Shown: positions 14,291 through 21,976 of the stretch, in pieces
How positions within the stretch are numbered: position 1 is the stretch's first letter
Layout: every line of letters starts with the position of its first letter
NCBI GenBank assembly: GCA_017963875.1
Contig: JAGCTA010000289.1
Coordinates: forward strand, 1 to 25,047
Length of the DNA stretch: 25,047 nt
From: Victivallales bacterium
GTDB lineage: Bacteria > Verrucomicrobiota > Lentisphaeria > Oligosphaerales > Oligosphaeraceae
Direction: 5' to 3'
Notes under the pieces: model-generated
Database searches by the model: none
Told to the model about the DNA's origin: nothing
What the model saw: the letters and a program-made list of their open reading frames with translations, nothing else
Program-made: the position numbers and the translations under genes

Positions 14291-16306
14291 TCAAGCCTTC
14301 AACTTTTTTCTCGCCGCTGCGATTTCCTTGTCCAAGGCTTTGATTTCATCGGGAGTATATGGCGTGCCATCGTAGGCTCGGGGCGAAGTAAAGGAGATTT
14401 TACCCTTGGCCAGCGCGACGGCGAGGGAGACGTCGCCCCAGTTCAGCAGGCCTGGAATCGGCAGCATCACCGTGTATAAATAGCCTTCCTGATAGATTTT
14501 GAAGGCGTTATACTTGAATTCGGCGATGGAATCCCTGCGGAAAAGGTAACTGGCAGGGGCATCGACCGCTTCCACGGCGAAGTTTGTGTCGGAAACTGCG
14601 GCCGCGAAAACCGCGCAGACGCCAGCCTCCTTTTCGCCGACCACAAGAATCTCATTGGCGCTGAAACGGCGCTTGAGGACGCGCACGACGGCGAGGATGT
14701 CGAAAACCCATTCCCCTGGCAAAGATCGGCCAAGCCAAAGCAACTGGCGTAACAACTGATGGTACTTGCCGAGGATATTGTTCGGCAAGGCAGTCTCCCC
14801 TTGCCCGAAAAGGTCGAACATGACGATGGACGATCCGTCCTTTGCGGCTTTCTCCACAGCCTCCTCTGTGACATCCGCCTTTCCTTCTGGATTGAGCAGA
14901 ATCTTGAATTTTCCCCGTTTGGTGCCGCGTTTAAGCAGCATGGGAACAAGGTGGTCTCCAGCCTCAATGGCATAGCGTTCCAGGCCTTGGGTTGTCGCAT
15001 ATTTCGTCAGTGGCAATGAGGTTGGTATCGGGCGAAGGCGCAGGACTTTCTTGAGATCCGCAAGCTTCTGGGCGGCGTTGAAAGACGGCGTTTTCAAATA
15101 GGCTTTGCGCAGTTCATCTCCCATCATTCGGCAGTGGACGTCAATCGTGCGGACTTCTTTCGGGCGTTCCTCCGCATTGTGGAAGACGGTCAAAGTTTCA
15201 TTCGGAAGCATTTCCTGAGGCGGAGCCTGGATGGGATAGCCAGTTCCTTCCCCTTTCAGGTGGCATGCGAACCACCCAAGGACGGCGTCTCTCATTCTGT
15301 CCTGCATGCCATGGACGCGGTCGGCAATCGTATAGGCGATGCGGTCTGGAAGGTCGAGTTTCCAGTAGAGTTTTTCGACCTGATGGTAGGTCTTCAGCAT
15401 TTCTTCGACGCCAAACGTGGGATTGACGTCATAGAAAGCGGTTCCGATGCGCAGTGCCCGCGGCGCGGTAAGCGCGAGGACGCCTGCTTCTTCTGTGAAT
15501 GTCATGCCATCAGGGAGCAGTTCGCAGATGCAGTTGACTCCAGTGACGTATGACTCGAAGGAACCGACGCTGACGACGGGCATGGCGGCTTTGATGCGTT
15601 CGTCCATGCCGCTGAGCCACATGGTCTGGTTGCCGCCGCCAGAGGCCCCTGTCGCTCCAATTTTGTTTTTATCGACGTAAGGCAGCGATGCAAGCAGGTC
15701 AACGCCGCGCATGTTATCGACCAGTTGTTCGCCCATCAGCGATTCGCCGATATTGAGGAGGGCGCCACCGAGGTAGCCGCCGTGGTATTCGGTGTTTGCG
15801 TATTTGACGGCGCGCTCATAGATGCCGAAACAGTCATTCGCAAGAACAACGTAGCCTGCGCGTACAAGGGCCATTGAGAGGAACTGGATGCGGTCGCCGA
15901 GTTTTCCAGTGTTGAAATGGCCGTGCATGTGCATGACGCCAGGGAAGGGGCCGTCGCCATCTGGAACGTACAGCAATGCCGTGACATAAAGCCCAGGACG
16001 GCTTTGGTAGATGAGTTTTTTGATAGTGAAGCCGTCCTGCTTGACAGAGCCGTATTCTCGGATGTCCAGAGGCAAAGAATGGTCGTATGGAACGCCCAGT
16101 TTCTCCCAGATTTTTGCGCGGAGTTTTTTCTGGAAGCGATGCAGTGCCGCAGTCGTTTCAGGGACGTCGAACTGTGACAATCGTGCGTATTTGGCGGCTT
16201 CACGCTTCAATGTCATAGTAATCTGGCAGTCTGGGGACGGCAGCAGATGGTTGAGGCCTTCACGCGGGAAAGGGGCGTATTCAAGATTCCAGACTTTGAC
16301 GTTCAT
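14291..16306 (-). CDS. Large alpha/beta hydrolase, acetyl-xylan-esterase/dienelactone-hydrolase-like
   Basis: 671 residues; ATG 16306 has AGGATT about eight bases upstream and is preferred to a 16-codon extension that overlaps the preceding gene. The first ~370 residues are an alpha/beta hydrolase: HMHGHFNTG (oxyanion region), nucleophile elbow GATGASGGGNQ with Ser222, and a likely catalytic His332 in DRVHGMQ. The second part (~430-640) repeats a hydrolase-like layout (SSIVMFDLFGQGETA, ANEILVVGEKEAGV) without a clear GxSxG serine, so it may be a degenerate second domain. No signal peptide is visible, implying cytoplasmic action, perhaps deacetylating imported oligosaccharides. It starts 40 bases after the CBM9-like gene, so the two are probably co-transcribed. 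Confidence 0.85.
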   Translation of the reverse strand: MNVKVWNLEYAPFPREGLNHLLPSPDCQITMTLKREAAKYARLSQFDVPETTAALHRFQKKLRAKIWEKLGVPYDHSLPLDIREYGSVKQDGFTIKKLIYQSRPGLYVTALLYVPDGDGPFPGVMHMHGHFNTGKLGDRIQFLSMALVRAGYVVLANDCFGIYERAVKYANTEYHGGYLGGALLNIGESLMGEQLVDNMRGVDLLASLPYVDKNKIGATGASGGGNQTMWLSGMDERIKAAMPVVSVGSFESYVTGVNCICELLPDGMTFTEEAGVLALTAPRALRIGTAFYDVNPTFGVEEMLKTYHQVEKLYWKLDLPDRIAYTIADRVHGMQDRMRDAVLGWFACHLKGEGTGYPIQAPPQEMLPNETLTVFHNAEERPKEVRTIDVHCRMMGDELRKAYLKTPSFNAAQKLADLKKVLRLRPIPTSLPLTKYATTQGLERYAIEAGDHLVPMLLKRGTKRGKFKILLNPEGKADVTEEAVEKAAKDGSSIVMFDLFGQGETALPNNILGKYHQLLRQLLWLGRSLPGEWVFDILAVVRVLKRRFSANEILVVGEKEAGVCAVFAAAVSDTNFAVEAVDAPASYLFRRDSIAEFKYNAFKIYQEGYLYTVMLPIPGLLNWGDVSLAVALAKGKISFTSPRAYDGTPYTPDEIKALDKEIAAARKKLKA

Positions 16307-16346
16307 GAGAATAATCCTGTGAATTGGGTTTATGGTTGACAGTCGG

Positions 16347-17012
16347 TTATGCAAGCAATAGCGTGCCGAAAGCGTCGGGCTGGTGGAAATTCAATTCAGG
16401 CACGGGTGCCCATGATAGCCAGTGCGGATGGGATGTTTCGTCTCCGCATTTGTAGAAATTGCATGTCCATGACTGCCCTGAAAGTTCACCTAAAGGGCCG
16501 CAGTACGGCTCGATAGCCGCGCGGGGTATGGCGAATTGAGCGCACCAAGTCAGCGGCGTTTCAATTTCAGGTTCGACGACTGGCGGCATTGTCGTCTTGA
16601 CCGTCACGAGCCTGCCATGTTGTTCTGGGATGACCTCGAAATCGACATAACCGTCGCCGACGAGAGCGGGGGTCCAGTCGCGGACGTAGTAGAAGAGAAA
16701 TGAGCCGCCTGCATTGATTTCGATGTTGAAATAGCCTGGGCCGACCGATGGCTTGAAGAAAAATTCGACGCAGGAGTCAAAGCATGAATCGACTTGGTAT
16801 CCGACATGGATGGATTTCACGAAGCGGTCGTCGGACTGGAAGATGCCGTAGAGCGAATCATTGTCATGCATAAGCCGTGCCTGGACGTGTGGGACGTGGT
16901 CCGAGCCTTCGGGGCGAGCGTGTGTCAATATGGCTGTCTGGGCATTCGACCAATCGTCCCAACGGCAGTTCCAGTCTGGTGCTGACTGAATGGCTTTGGC
17001 TGTGTAGATCAT
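16347..17012 (-). CDS. CBM9-like carbohydrate-binding domain protein
   Basis: 221 residues, ATG 17012 with GGAGA six bases upstream. The whole protein is one beta-sandwich of the family 9 carbohydrate-binding-module-like type: HVQARLMHDNDSLYGIFQSDD, CVEFFFKP, YFNIEINAGGSFLFYYVRDW, then WCAQFAIPRAAIEPYCG, and finally SWTCNFYKCGDETSHPHWLSWAPV. The tryptophans near SHPHWLSWAP fit a sugar-stacking site. It has no signal peptide and no attached catalytic domain, so it would be a free cytoplasmic sugar-binding protein unless export is unusual. Its gene directly precedes the alpha/beta hydrolase, and I infer joint action on a carbohydrate. Confidence 0.82.
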   Translation of the reverse strand: MIYTAKAIQSAPDWNCRWDDWSNAQTAILTHARPEGSDHVPHVQARLMHDNDSLYGIFQSDDRFVKSIHVGYQVDSCFDSCVEFFFKPSVGPGYFNIEINAGGSFLFYYVRDWTPALVGDGYVDFEVIPEQHGRLVTVKTTMPPVVEPEIETPLTWCAQFAIPRAAIEPYCGPLGELSGQSWTCNFYKCGDETSHPHWLSWAPVPELNFHQPDAFGTLLLA

Positions 17013-17072
17013 GGATTGTCTCCGATGGAGTTGGCATTGATGATGAGTTGTGACAAGTGTGGAGTGTCTGTT

Positions 17073-18530
17073 TCAGCGTTGAAACACTGCACGGCGCCCC
17101 GAGGCGGTTTGGAAGAGTTCCTTCGGCATTCCTGCACTTGGAAAACCAGCCCGTTTAAAAAAGTCGTTCGCCTGTTCGGCGTTTCGTGCGACCGCCAGTT
17201 TTCTGACTGGAAGGTTCGCCAGTTTCTCCTTGAGTTCATCATTGATGAAATTGACGCCGATGGCCTGGACTTCAGGACCACCCATCACCCGAATATAGAA
17301 GCCGCCGCTCATTTCATCGTATGGATCAAAAAGGACCAATGCCGCGGAGGAGTTTGTCTGCTTATTTTGTGCAATTTCCCTAAGGTCCTCGGAACCACGG
17401 TAGTATTGCTGCAAAAGATTGTCTGGAAAATGGCCATGCTTGAGTTGATAGTCCGTCAGCCCTTCAGCAATGCGTTCCCAGATGATTCCGTTGACGACAA
17501 TTGCCGCCACAAGAAAGGACGAGTTGAATTTCACGAACGACGGCATGGCGGAAGCGCATTTCAGCAACAAGAAAGTCGCCTGCGGCAGAAGCACAAGAAA
17601 TACCCTTGGGAACGGCGTATGTCCTGAACGGCCTGCAAGCATGGCCGCAAGCGCAGTCAGCGCGATGGCGGCCCATGAAAGCCAGAGCGCTCTGCTGATG
17701 CTGCGGCATTCCCGCCAGTGGAACAACATACAGGTGATGAGAATCGCGCCGTGTGCAAACAACGCCAGCAGGAGGTTTCCCGAGACTTGCATCATGGAGG
17801 TCCAGCCATCGGGTTCGGCTGTTGCCCTGCGGAACTGTTCCCAAATCGTCAGATAGTAGCAGGCACCCAAAAGACATGCGATGCACCATGGAAGCATGGC
17901 AAACATGGCCGTCCTCCATGAAGCATGTCGCGTTTCTTTCAGAAGGAGCACTCCTGCGATTGCAAGGGGAGGGAGAAGCATGAGGTTCGTAGGTATGACG
18001 AGTGGCAGAAGCAGCCCGCTGATGCAGAGTAGAGTCTGGCCAGTCCGCATGTGTCCATCAAGAAGTTCGATAAGCCCCGAAATGGCGATGATGCCGAGGA
18101 GCATCGTCAATGAATATCCACGGAGTTGATAGGCGTATGCAGTGAAAACAGGGCTGATGGCAAGCAAGATGCCGCCAAAGCCTGCCCAGAGCCGTCCCAG
18201 ATGACGTTGCCAATGGAGCATGACGATCGCAATTGCGGCAATGCCTATCAGCAATGACGGCAGGCGAATCAGCAGTTCTTGAAAGTTGTCTCCAATGATA
18301 TCTGTCCACAAACATGTCAGCCATGTGAACAAAATATGGTTGTTGGCGATGGGATAGTCGTGGAAGACCTCCAGAGGATGCTCAAGATGAGGGAGCACGA
18401 AGCGTTGAAGCGTAAGGACTTCGTCATACCAAAGTTCGGACACCATCCAGGCAAACGTCCGTACAATGAAGACGCAGATGACGATGATTAGCCAACTCAA
18501 TGTCCTGTTTTGTTTTGGCTGTTCGCCCAT
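17073..18530 (-). CDS. GT39/ArnT-type membrane glycosyltransferase
   Basis: 485 residues, ATG 18530 with AGGAGG seven bases upstream. About ten hydrophobic helices precede a soluble C-terminal part (from ~385). The first outer loop has SELWYDEVLT with the Asp36-Glu37 pair typical of GT-C transferases of the protein-O-mannosyltransferase/ArnT group. A later AYAYQLRGYSL segment is also common in this superfamily. Such enzymes move a sugar from a polyprenyl-phosphate carrier to a lipid, glycan or protein on the periplasmic side of the inner membrane. The acceptor is unknown. It starts 35 bases after folE on the same strand, so it is probably co-transcribed, though the functions look unrelated. 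Confidence 0.87.
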   Translation of the reverse strand: MGEQPKQNRTLSWLIIVICVFIVRTFAWMVSELWYDEVLTLQRFVLPHLEHPLEVFHDYPIANNHILFTWLTCLWTDIIGDNFQELLIRLPSLLIGIAAIAIVMLHWQRHLGRLWAGFGGILLAISPVFTAYAYQLRGYSLTMLLGIIAISGLIELLDGHMRTGQTLLCISGLLLPLVIPTNLMLLPPLAIAGVLLLKETRHASWRTAMFAMLPWCIACLLGACYYLTIWEQFRRATAEPDGWTSMMQVSGNLLLALFAHGAILITCMLFHWRECRSISRALWLSWAAIALTALAAMLAGRSGHTPFPRVFLVLLPQATFLLLKCASAMPSFVKFNSSFLVAAIVVNGIIWERIAEGLTDYQLKHGHFPDNLLQQYYRGSEDLREIAQNKQTNSSAALVLFDPYDEMSGGFYIRVMGGPEVQAIGVNFINDELKEKLANLPVRKLAVARNAEQANDFFKRAGFPSAGMPKELFQTASGRRAVFQR

Positions 18531-18565
18531 GTCGGTACCTCCTGGATGGTGTCGCCAGCGATTGT

Positions 18566-19126
18566 TTAGATGGAGTTGCCAGAGCCGATGAGCCGCAGGA
18601 ACTCGCTGCGTGTTGCGGAGGAACGCAGGAAATTACCAAGCATGGCACTTGTGACCATGCAACTGTTCTGCTTTTCCACGCCTCGCATCATCATGCAGAG
18701 ATGATGGCATTCCATGACGATACCGACGCCTTCCGCGTTGACTTTTTGCTTGATGTAAGCCGCAATCTGCTGTGTCAGGCGCTCCTGGAGTTGCAGACGC
18801 CGTGAAAAGCAGTCAACCAGCCTTGCGAGTTTGCTGACGCCAAAAACCTTTCCGTGGGGGATGTATCCGATATGGCATCGACCGTAGAAAGGAAGCATGT
18901 GATGTTCGCAAAGGCTATAGACCTCGATGTCGCGCACGATGACCATGTGGTTGCATTCCTCATGGAAAATGCCCTCGCCGACGACGTCATCGGGATTTTG
19001 GTTGTATCCCTGAAGCAGAAATTGCATGGCTTTTGCCACACGCTCGGGGGTTTTGAGAAGTCCTTCCCGATTGACGTCTTCTCCTTCGTTCACAAGAATC
19101 TGCCTTACGCACTCTTCTGTGGTCAT
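18566..19126 (-). CDS. folE: GTP cyclohydrolase I
   Basis: 186 residues, ATG 19126 with AGAAGG seven bases upstream. It converts GTP to 7,8-dihydroneopterin triphosphate, the first step to tetrahydrofolate. Signature segments are present: LLKTPERVAKA, YSLCEHHMLPF (Cys73, His75, His76), VFGVSKLARLV and ECHHLCMMMRGV (Cys144). Cys73, His76 and Cys144 match the zinc ligands Cys110, His113 and Cys181 of the E. coli enzyme. The length is normal for a bacterial FolE1, and the enzyme is cytoplasmic, normally a decamer. It could also feed queuosine-type deazapurine synthesis; no linked folate or queuosine genes are in the window. Confidence 0.97.
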   Translation of the reverse strand: MTTEECVRQILVNEGEDVNREGLLKTPERVAKAMQFLLQGYNQNPDDVVGEGIFHEECNHMVIVRDIEVYSLCEHHMLPFYGRCHIGYIPHGKVFGVSKLARLVDCFSRRLQLQERLTQQIAAYIKQKVNAEGVGIVMECHHLCMMMRGVEKQNSCMVTSAMLGNFLRSSATRSEFLRLIGSGNSI

Positions 19127-19434
19127 GATATTGCCTTCTTTTTACTGTTTTTCAGTTGTTGGGAGAGCGGAATTTACGTGGGATGGAAACAAAATCACTT
19201 GTATATAATATAATGTCTTTTTCATAATTATCTCTTTTCTGACTCCGTGATGTGGCATCTATCGGCTGATTCCGTTGTTGATGTTCGGTTACGGATGTTT
19301 ATTTTTTTTGATAAGAGACTCAATGCAATAAAAGGCATCAAATTATCATATAAAATCACATAATAATCTATTTATGTTGATGATATGTTTTTATGTGCTA
19401 TGATATCCTGAAAACTGGATATATGTTAAAGAGA
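19127..19434. other. AT-rich non-coding divergent region between folE and comEC
   Basis: About 300 bases with no credible gene, far richer in A and T than the neighbouring genes. It must hold the leftward folE promoter and the rightward comEC promoter. Together with the repeat copy that follows, the whole gene-free stretch reaches 19643. I see no tRNA, riboswitch or tandem repeats in it. Confidence 0.6.
19377..19404 (+). promoter_or_regulatory. Candidate sigma-70-like promoter for comEC
   Basis: TTGATG (19377-19382) and TATGAT (19399-19404) with a 16-base spacer, about 30 bases before the repeat element. If used, transcription would begin near 19411 and the leader would contain the folded repeat copy 2. 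The region is AT-rich, so chance matches are easy. Confidence 0.3.
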
Positions 19435-19608
19435 CGCTCTATTTCCCATGAGGGTAGGTTCGACCTCTTCGAGGTCGTTATCCTATAGAGGATTGCGTCC
19501 CCCAGGTTTCGCTTCGCTCAACCTGGGGTTTCTAATATTTGACCCCCTCGGGGTCATAGGAGAGCCGCCTTGACATGAGCAATTACCGACCCTCTGGGGA
19601 ATAGAGCC
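19435..19608 (+). mobile_element. 174-bp MITE-like palindromic element, copy 2 (intergenic)
   Basis: Same unit as 3570-3744 and in the same orientation on the plus strand. It shares the starting CGCTCTATT and closing GGGGAATAGAGCC, and the same hairpins. The CCCCAGGTT/AACCTGGGG stem is perfect here (nine pairs), and the last hairpin reads GACCCCCTCGGGGTC, a loop change only. The terminal repeats are slightly decayed (one substitution and one missing base between arms). The flanks TAAAGAGA (19427-19434) and AAAAGGGA (19609-19616) agree at six of eight positions, consistent with an aged 8-bp duplication. On the minus strand the frame used inside the lipoprotein gene contains a stop here. It ends 35 bases before comEC. 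Confidence 0.82.
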
Positions 19609-19643
19609 AAAAGGGAAGAATTGGCAATGGTGACTGACAGATT

Positions 19644-21833
19644 ATGCTTGATGACTATGAACAATTTGCGGATTTGAAAAGGGACTGGTGTCGAGAACTG
19701 CGTGTGACTCCATCGCTGCTGCCCCTGTTATCTCTTCTTTCTTCAGTTATTCCATTAACTTATGGTTTTGGAATCAGAGGGATTGGAATGGGCTTTTTGT
19801 TTTTCATGATATGTTTTATGATGGTTGACTATCGCAGGATAATTTTTCTGGCGATGATTTATGTTTTGGGCTGGCTTCTATGTACCCATTCTTTTTCTTT
19901 TCCGATGATAAAGGAGACATACGAGTTCTATCTTCCTCGAGATGAATGCAATGTATCAATGAGAGTAAAGATGAAAGACAGTTCCCATCAGGAGGAATTG
20001 TGGCGTGAGAAAATGGATGTCATTGCTATTAAGGACATTTCAGGACGATGGAACAACTGCCGTGGACAAGTCCTGGCATGTTTCGGGAAGGGACAATCAT
20101 ATCATCTCCAGAAAGGAGACGTCGCCGAAATAAATGGCGCGCTTTTTCATGCAGATCGCTTGCCAGGGAACACAGATGGTTATCTGAGGCATTTGCGCAG
20201 CCTGGGCATCAAGCACGCATTGTCAGTGACGGATATTAGAAAATCAGAATCTACAATAAGCTGGAAAATGAAGCAATGGATGGGCCAATTTCGGGTCAAT
20301 TTAGGGGAAAGGCTCACGGAAGGAATGTCACAGGAATGTGGAAATCTCTATCAGGCAATGATGTTGGGAAGAAAAGACCTTTTTCCGACAGACATGCGCC
20401 AGTATTTTCTTAGGTCATCGACATTGCACGTATTTGCGATATCGGGACTTCACATAGGAATTGTATGCACGATTGTCATGAGGCTGATTATTCCAAGATT
20501 AGGTTTTGGGCCGATGGCATGTGGCGTTGCAGGCGTCTGCCTGAGCATTTTCTATGTTGCAATGACAGGCGCGTCGCCATCTTCAGTCAGGGCATCGATT
20601 ATGATATTTCTGGTCGCACTGCCGATGGTTTTGAGGAGAGGTTGCAATTTGCGCCATGCGTTATGCCTGGCGTTGTTCCTTGAACTTGTCTTTAATCCAG
20701 ATTTGTTGTATCATGCAGGTTTTCTGTTTTCTTTTCTGACGGTGACAGTGCTGGTTTGCAGTACCAGAGTGATGAAGGATTTGCAGGATATCGTTTTTGA
20801 GAAGTGGCAGTGGATGCCATTTCGTGCGGCTGAAATGAAATCGAGAAACAGAATCTCCAGATGTTTTTCAGCGGTGACAGCCATGTGCCTGGCCTGGCTT
20901 GTCAATACGCCGTTGACTTTGTATTTGAACGGAATTTTACCTCTCGGGGCATTGATTGTGGCTATTCCAGCGCAGACTCTGGCGGTCGGCCTGGTATGGG
21001 GTGCTATCATCAAGTTAACGTTGGCATTGTGTTCTTCATGGGCTTCGATTATGATGGGCCGTTGCCTTGATGCAATGATGAGGCTGCTGGTGTCTTTGGC
21101 GATGTTCGGCGGTGATGGTTCGATATGCTTTCATCATCGACAATTGACGGGTTTTGAAGTGGTGTGCTGCCTGTTCCCTGTGCTGTTTCTGCTGTGGTTT
21201 TGGCATTCAAGACCTATAAGAATGATGTCTGTCATCATGATTGCATGGACAGTCATGCGGCTTGTTTTGGCGTGTGGCGATACTGGTAATTTTGTCATTG
21301 CCTCATTTGGGGACGACGGAGGCGTTCCAGCCATCTGTCTATTGGATGGAAAGGAATGCAGGGTGCTTTCCAGTGGCGGTCTTTCTTCTGCGATTGGCTT
21401 GCGGAATGAATTGCAGCAGAGGGGAATTGGGACATTGAATCATCTTGCGGTTGTGGCCAGCAGGGACAACCCACGCGGAGCAGTACTATTAAGTCGTTCA
21501 TTTCCAGTATGCGAAATGACTATTCAGCCTGATACAAGGTCTGACAAATTGAAAAACCTTGCGGAAATGGCTTCGTCAGGAACCCATTTGGATTATGCAA
21601 AGCAGGGGGTGGAAGGACTATGGCGGTGTGTTTTGAAATCAGGCCTGCTTGAACAGGGAGGAGACACGACTCATTACAGATTGACTTATTCAGATGAAAA
21701 AACAAAGATTCGACTGACTTGCATGGAAACTGGACATTGCGTCATGGTTGTAAGGCAAGGAGCGACATTGTCTTCATACGTGGCGATTCCTTCGTCTGAG
21801 AAGAAGGTCATTGTGTTTTCTTCCAACCGCTGA
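19644..21833 (+). CDS. comEC: ComEC/Rec2-type DNA-uptake channel with a degenerate metallo-beta-lactamase-like tail
   Basis: 729 residues; ATG 19644 is the first good start, without a clear Shine-Dalgarno. Residues ~25-80 are hydrophobic helices, ~90-205 an OB-like exposed domain (DUF4131 type, GNTDGYLRHLRSLGIKHAL), and ~235-540 the multi-helix competence domain with the diagnostic HVFAISGLHIG (262-272) and TGASPSSVRASIM. Family members carry single-stranded transforming DNA across the inner membrane. Residues ~549 onward keep the outline of the usual metallo-beta-lactamase-like domain (NFVIASFGDDGG, CRVLSSGG, then GIGTLNHLAVV). Where active versions have HxHxDH, this one has ASRDNPRG (605-612), so metal binding and nuclease activity are probably lost. 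Confidence 0.9.
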   Translation: MLDDYEQFADLKRDWCRELRVTPSLLPLLSLLSSVIPLTYGFGIRGIGMGFLFFMICFMMVDYRRIIFLAMIYVLGWLLCTHSFSFPMIKETYEFYLPRDECNVSMRVKMKDSSHQEELWREKMDVIAIKDISGRWNNCRGQVLACFGKGQSYHLQKGDVAEINGALFHADRLPGNTDGYLRHLRSLGIKHALSVTDIRKSESTISWKMKQWMGQFRVNLGERLTEGMSQECGNLYQAMMLGRKDLFPTDMRQYFLRSSTLHVFAISGLHIGIVCTIVMRLIIPRLGFGPMACGVAGVCLSIFYVAMTGASPSSVRASIMIFLVALPMVLRRGCNLRHALCLALFLELVFNPDLLYHAGFLFSFLTVTVLVCSTRVMKDLQDIVFEKWQWMPFRAAEMKSRNRISRCFSAVTAMCLAWLVNTPLTLYLNGILPLGALIVAIPAQTLAVGLVWGAIIKLTLALCSSWASIMMGRCLDAMMRLLVSLAMFGGDGSICFHHRQLTGFEVVCCLFPVLFLLWFWHSRPIRMMSVIMIAWTVMRLVLACGDTGNFVIASFGDDGGVPAICLLDGKECRVLSSGGLSSAIGLRNELQQRGIGTLNHLAVVASRDNPRGAVLLSRSFPVCEMTIQPDTRSDKLKNLAEMASSGTHLDYAKQGVEGLWRCVLKSGLLEQGGDTTHYRLTYSDEKTKIRLTCMETGHCVMVVRQGATLSSYVAIPSSEKKVIVFSSNR

Positions 21834-21844
21834 TTGAAAAAACG

Positions 21845-21897
21845 TTTCCATGGAAAAAGGTTTCAAGATGAAACCTGTCTCCGTGAAACATGGTTTC
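21845..21897. promoter_or_regulatory. Cluster of overlapping inverted repeats between comEC and the aminopeptidase gene
   Basis: Starting 12 bases after the comEC stop: the palindrome TTTCCATGGAAA (21845-21856), the hairpin GGTTTC-AAGAT-GAAACC (21859-21875), and GAAAC-ATG-GTTTC (21885-21897), the last followed by a T-rich stretch. The GTTTC/GAAAC arms are interchangeable, so alternative pairings are possible. It could be a comEC terminator, or an operator or leader for the next gene. Confidence 0.4.
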
Positions 21898-21976
21898 TTT
21901 ATCTTTTCAAACTATATTATGGCTGATTTATTTGGATGCCTGATGTTCAGACAAACATAATGGAGACTAGTTAAAC

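Noticed and set aside
18500..18805. A 101-codon plus-strand open frame opposite folE.
   Set aside because: It is antisense to folE, whose zinc and substrate motifs are complete, and it has no features of its own.
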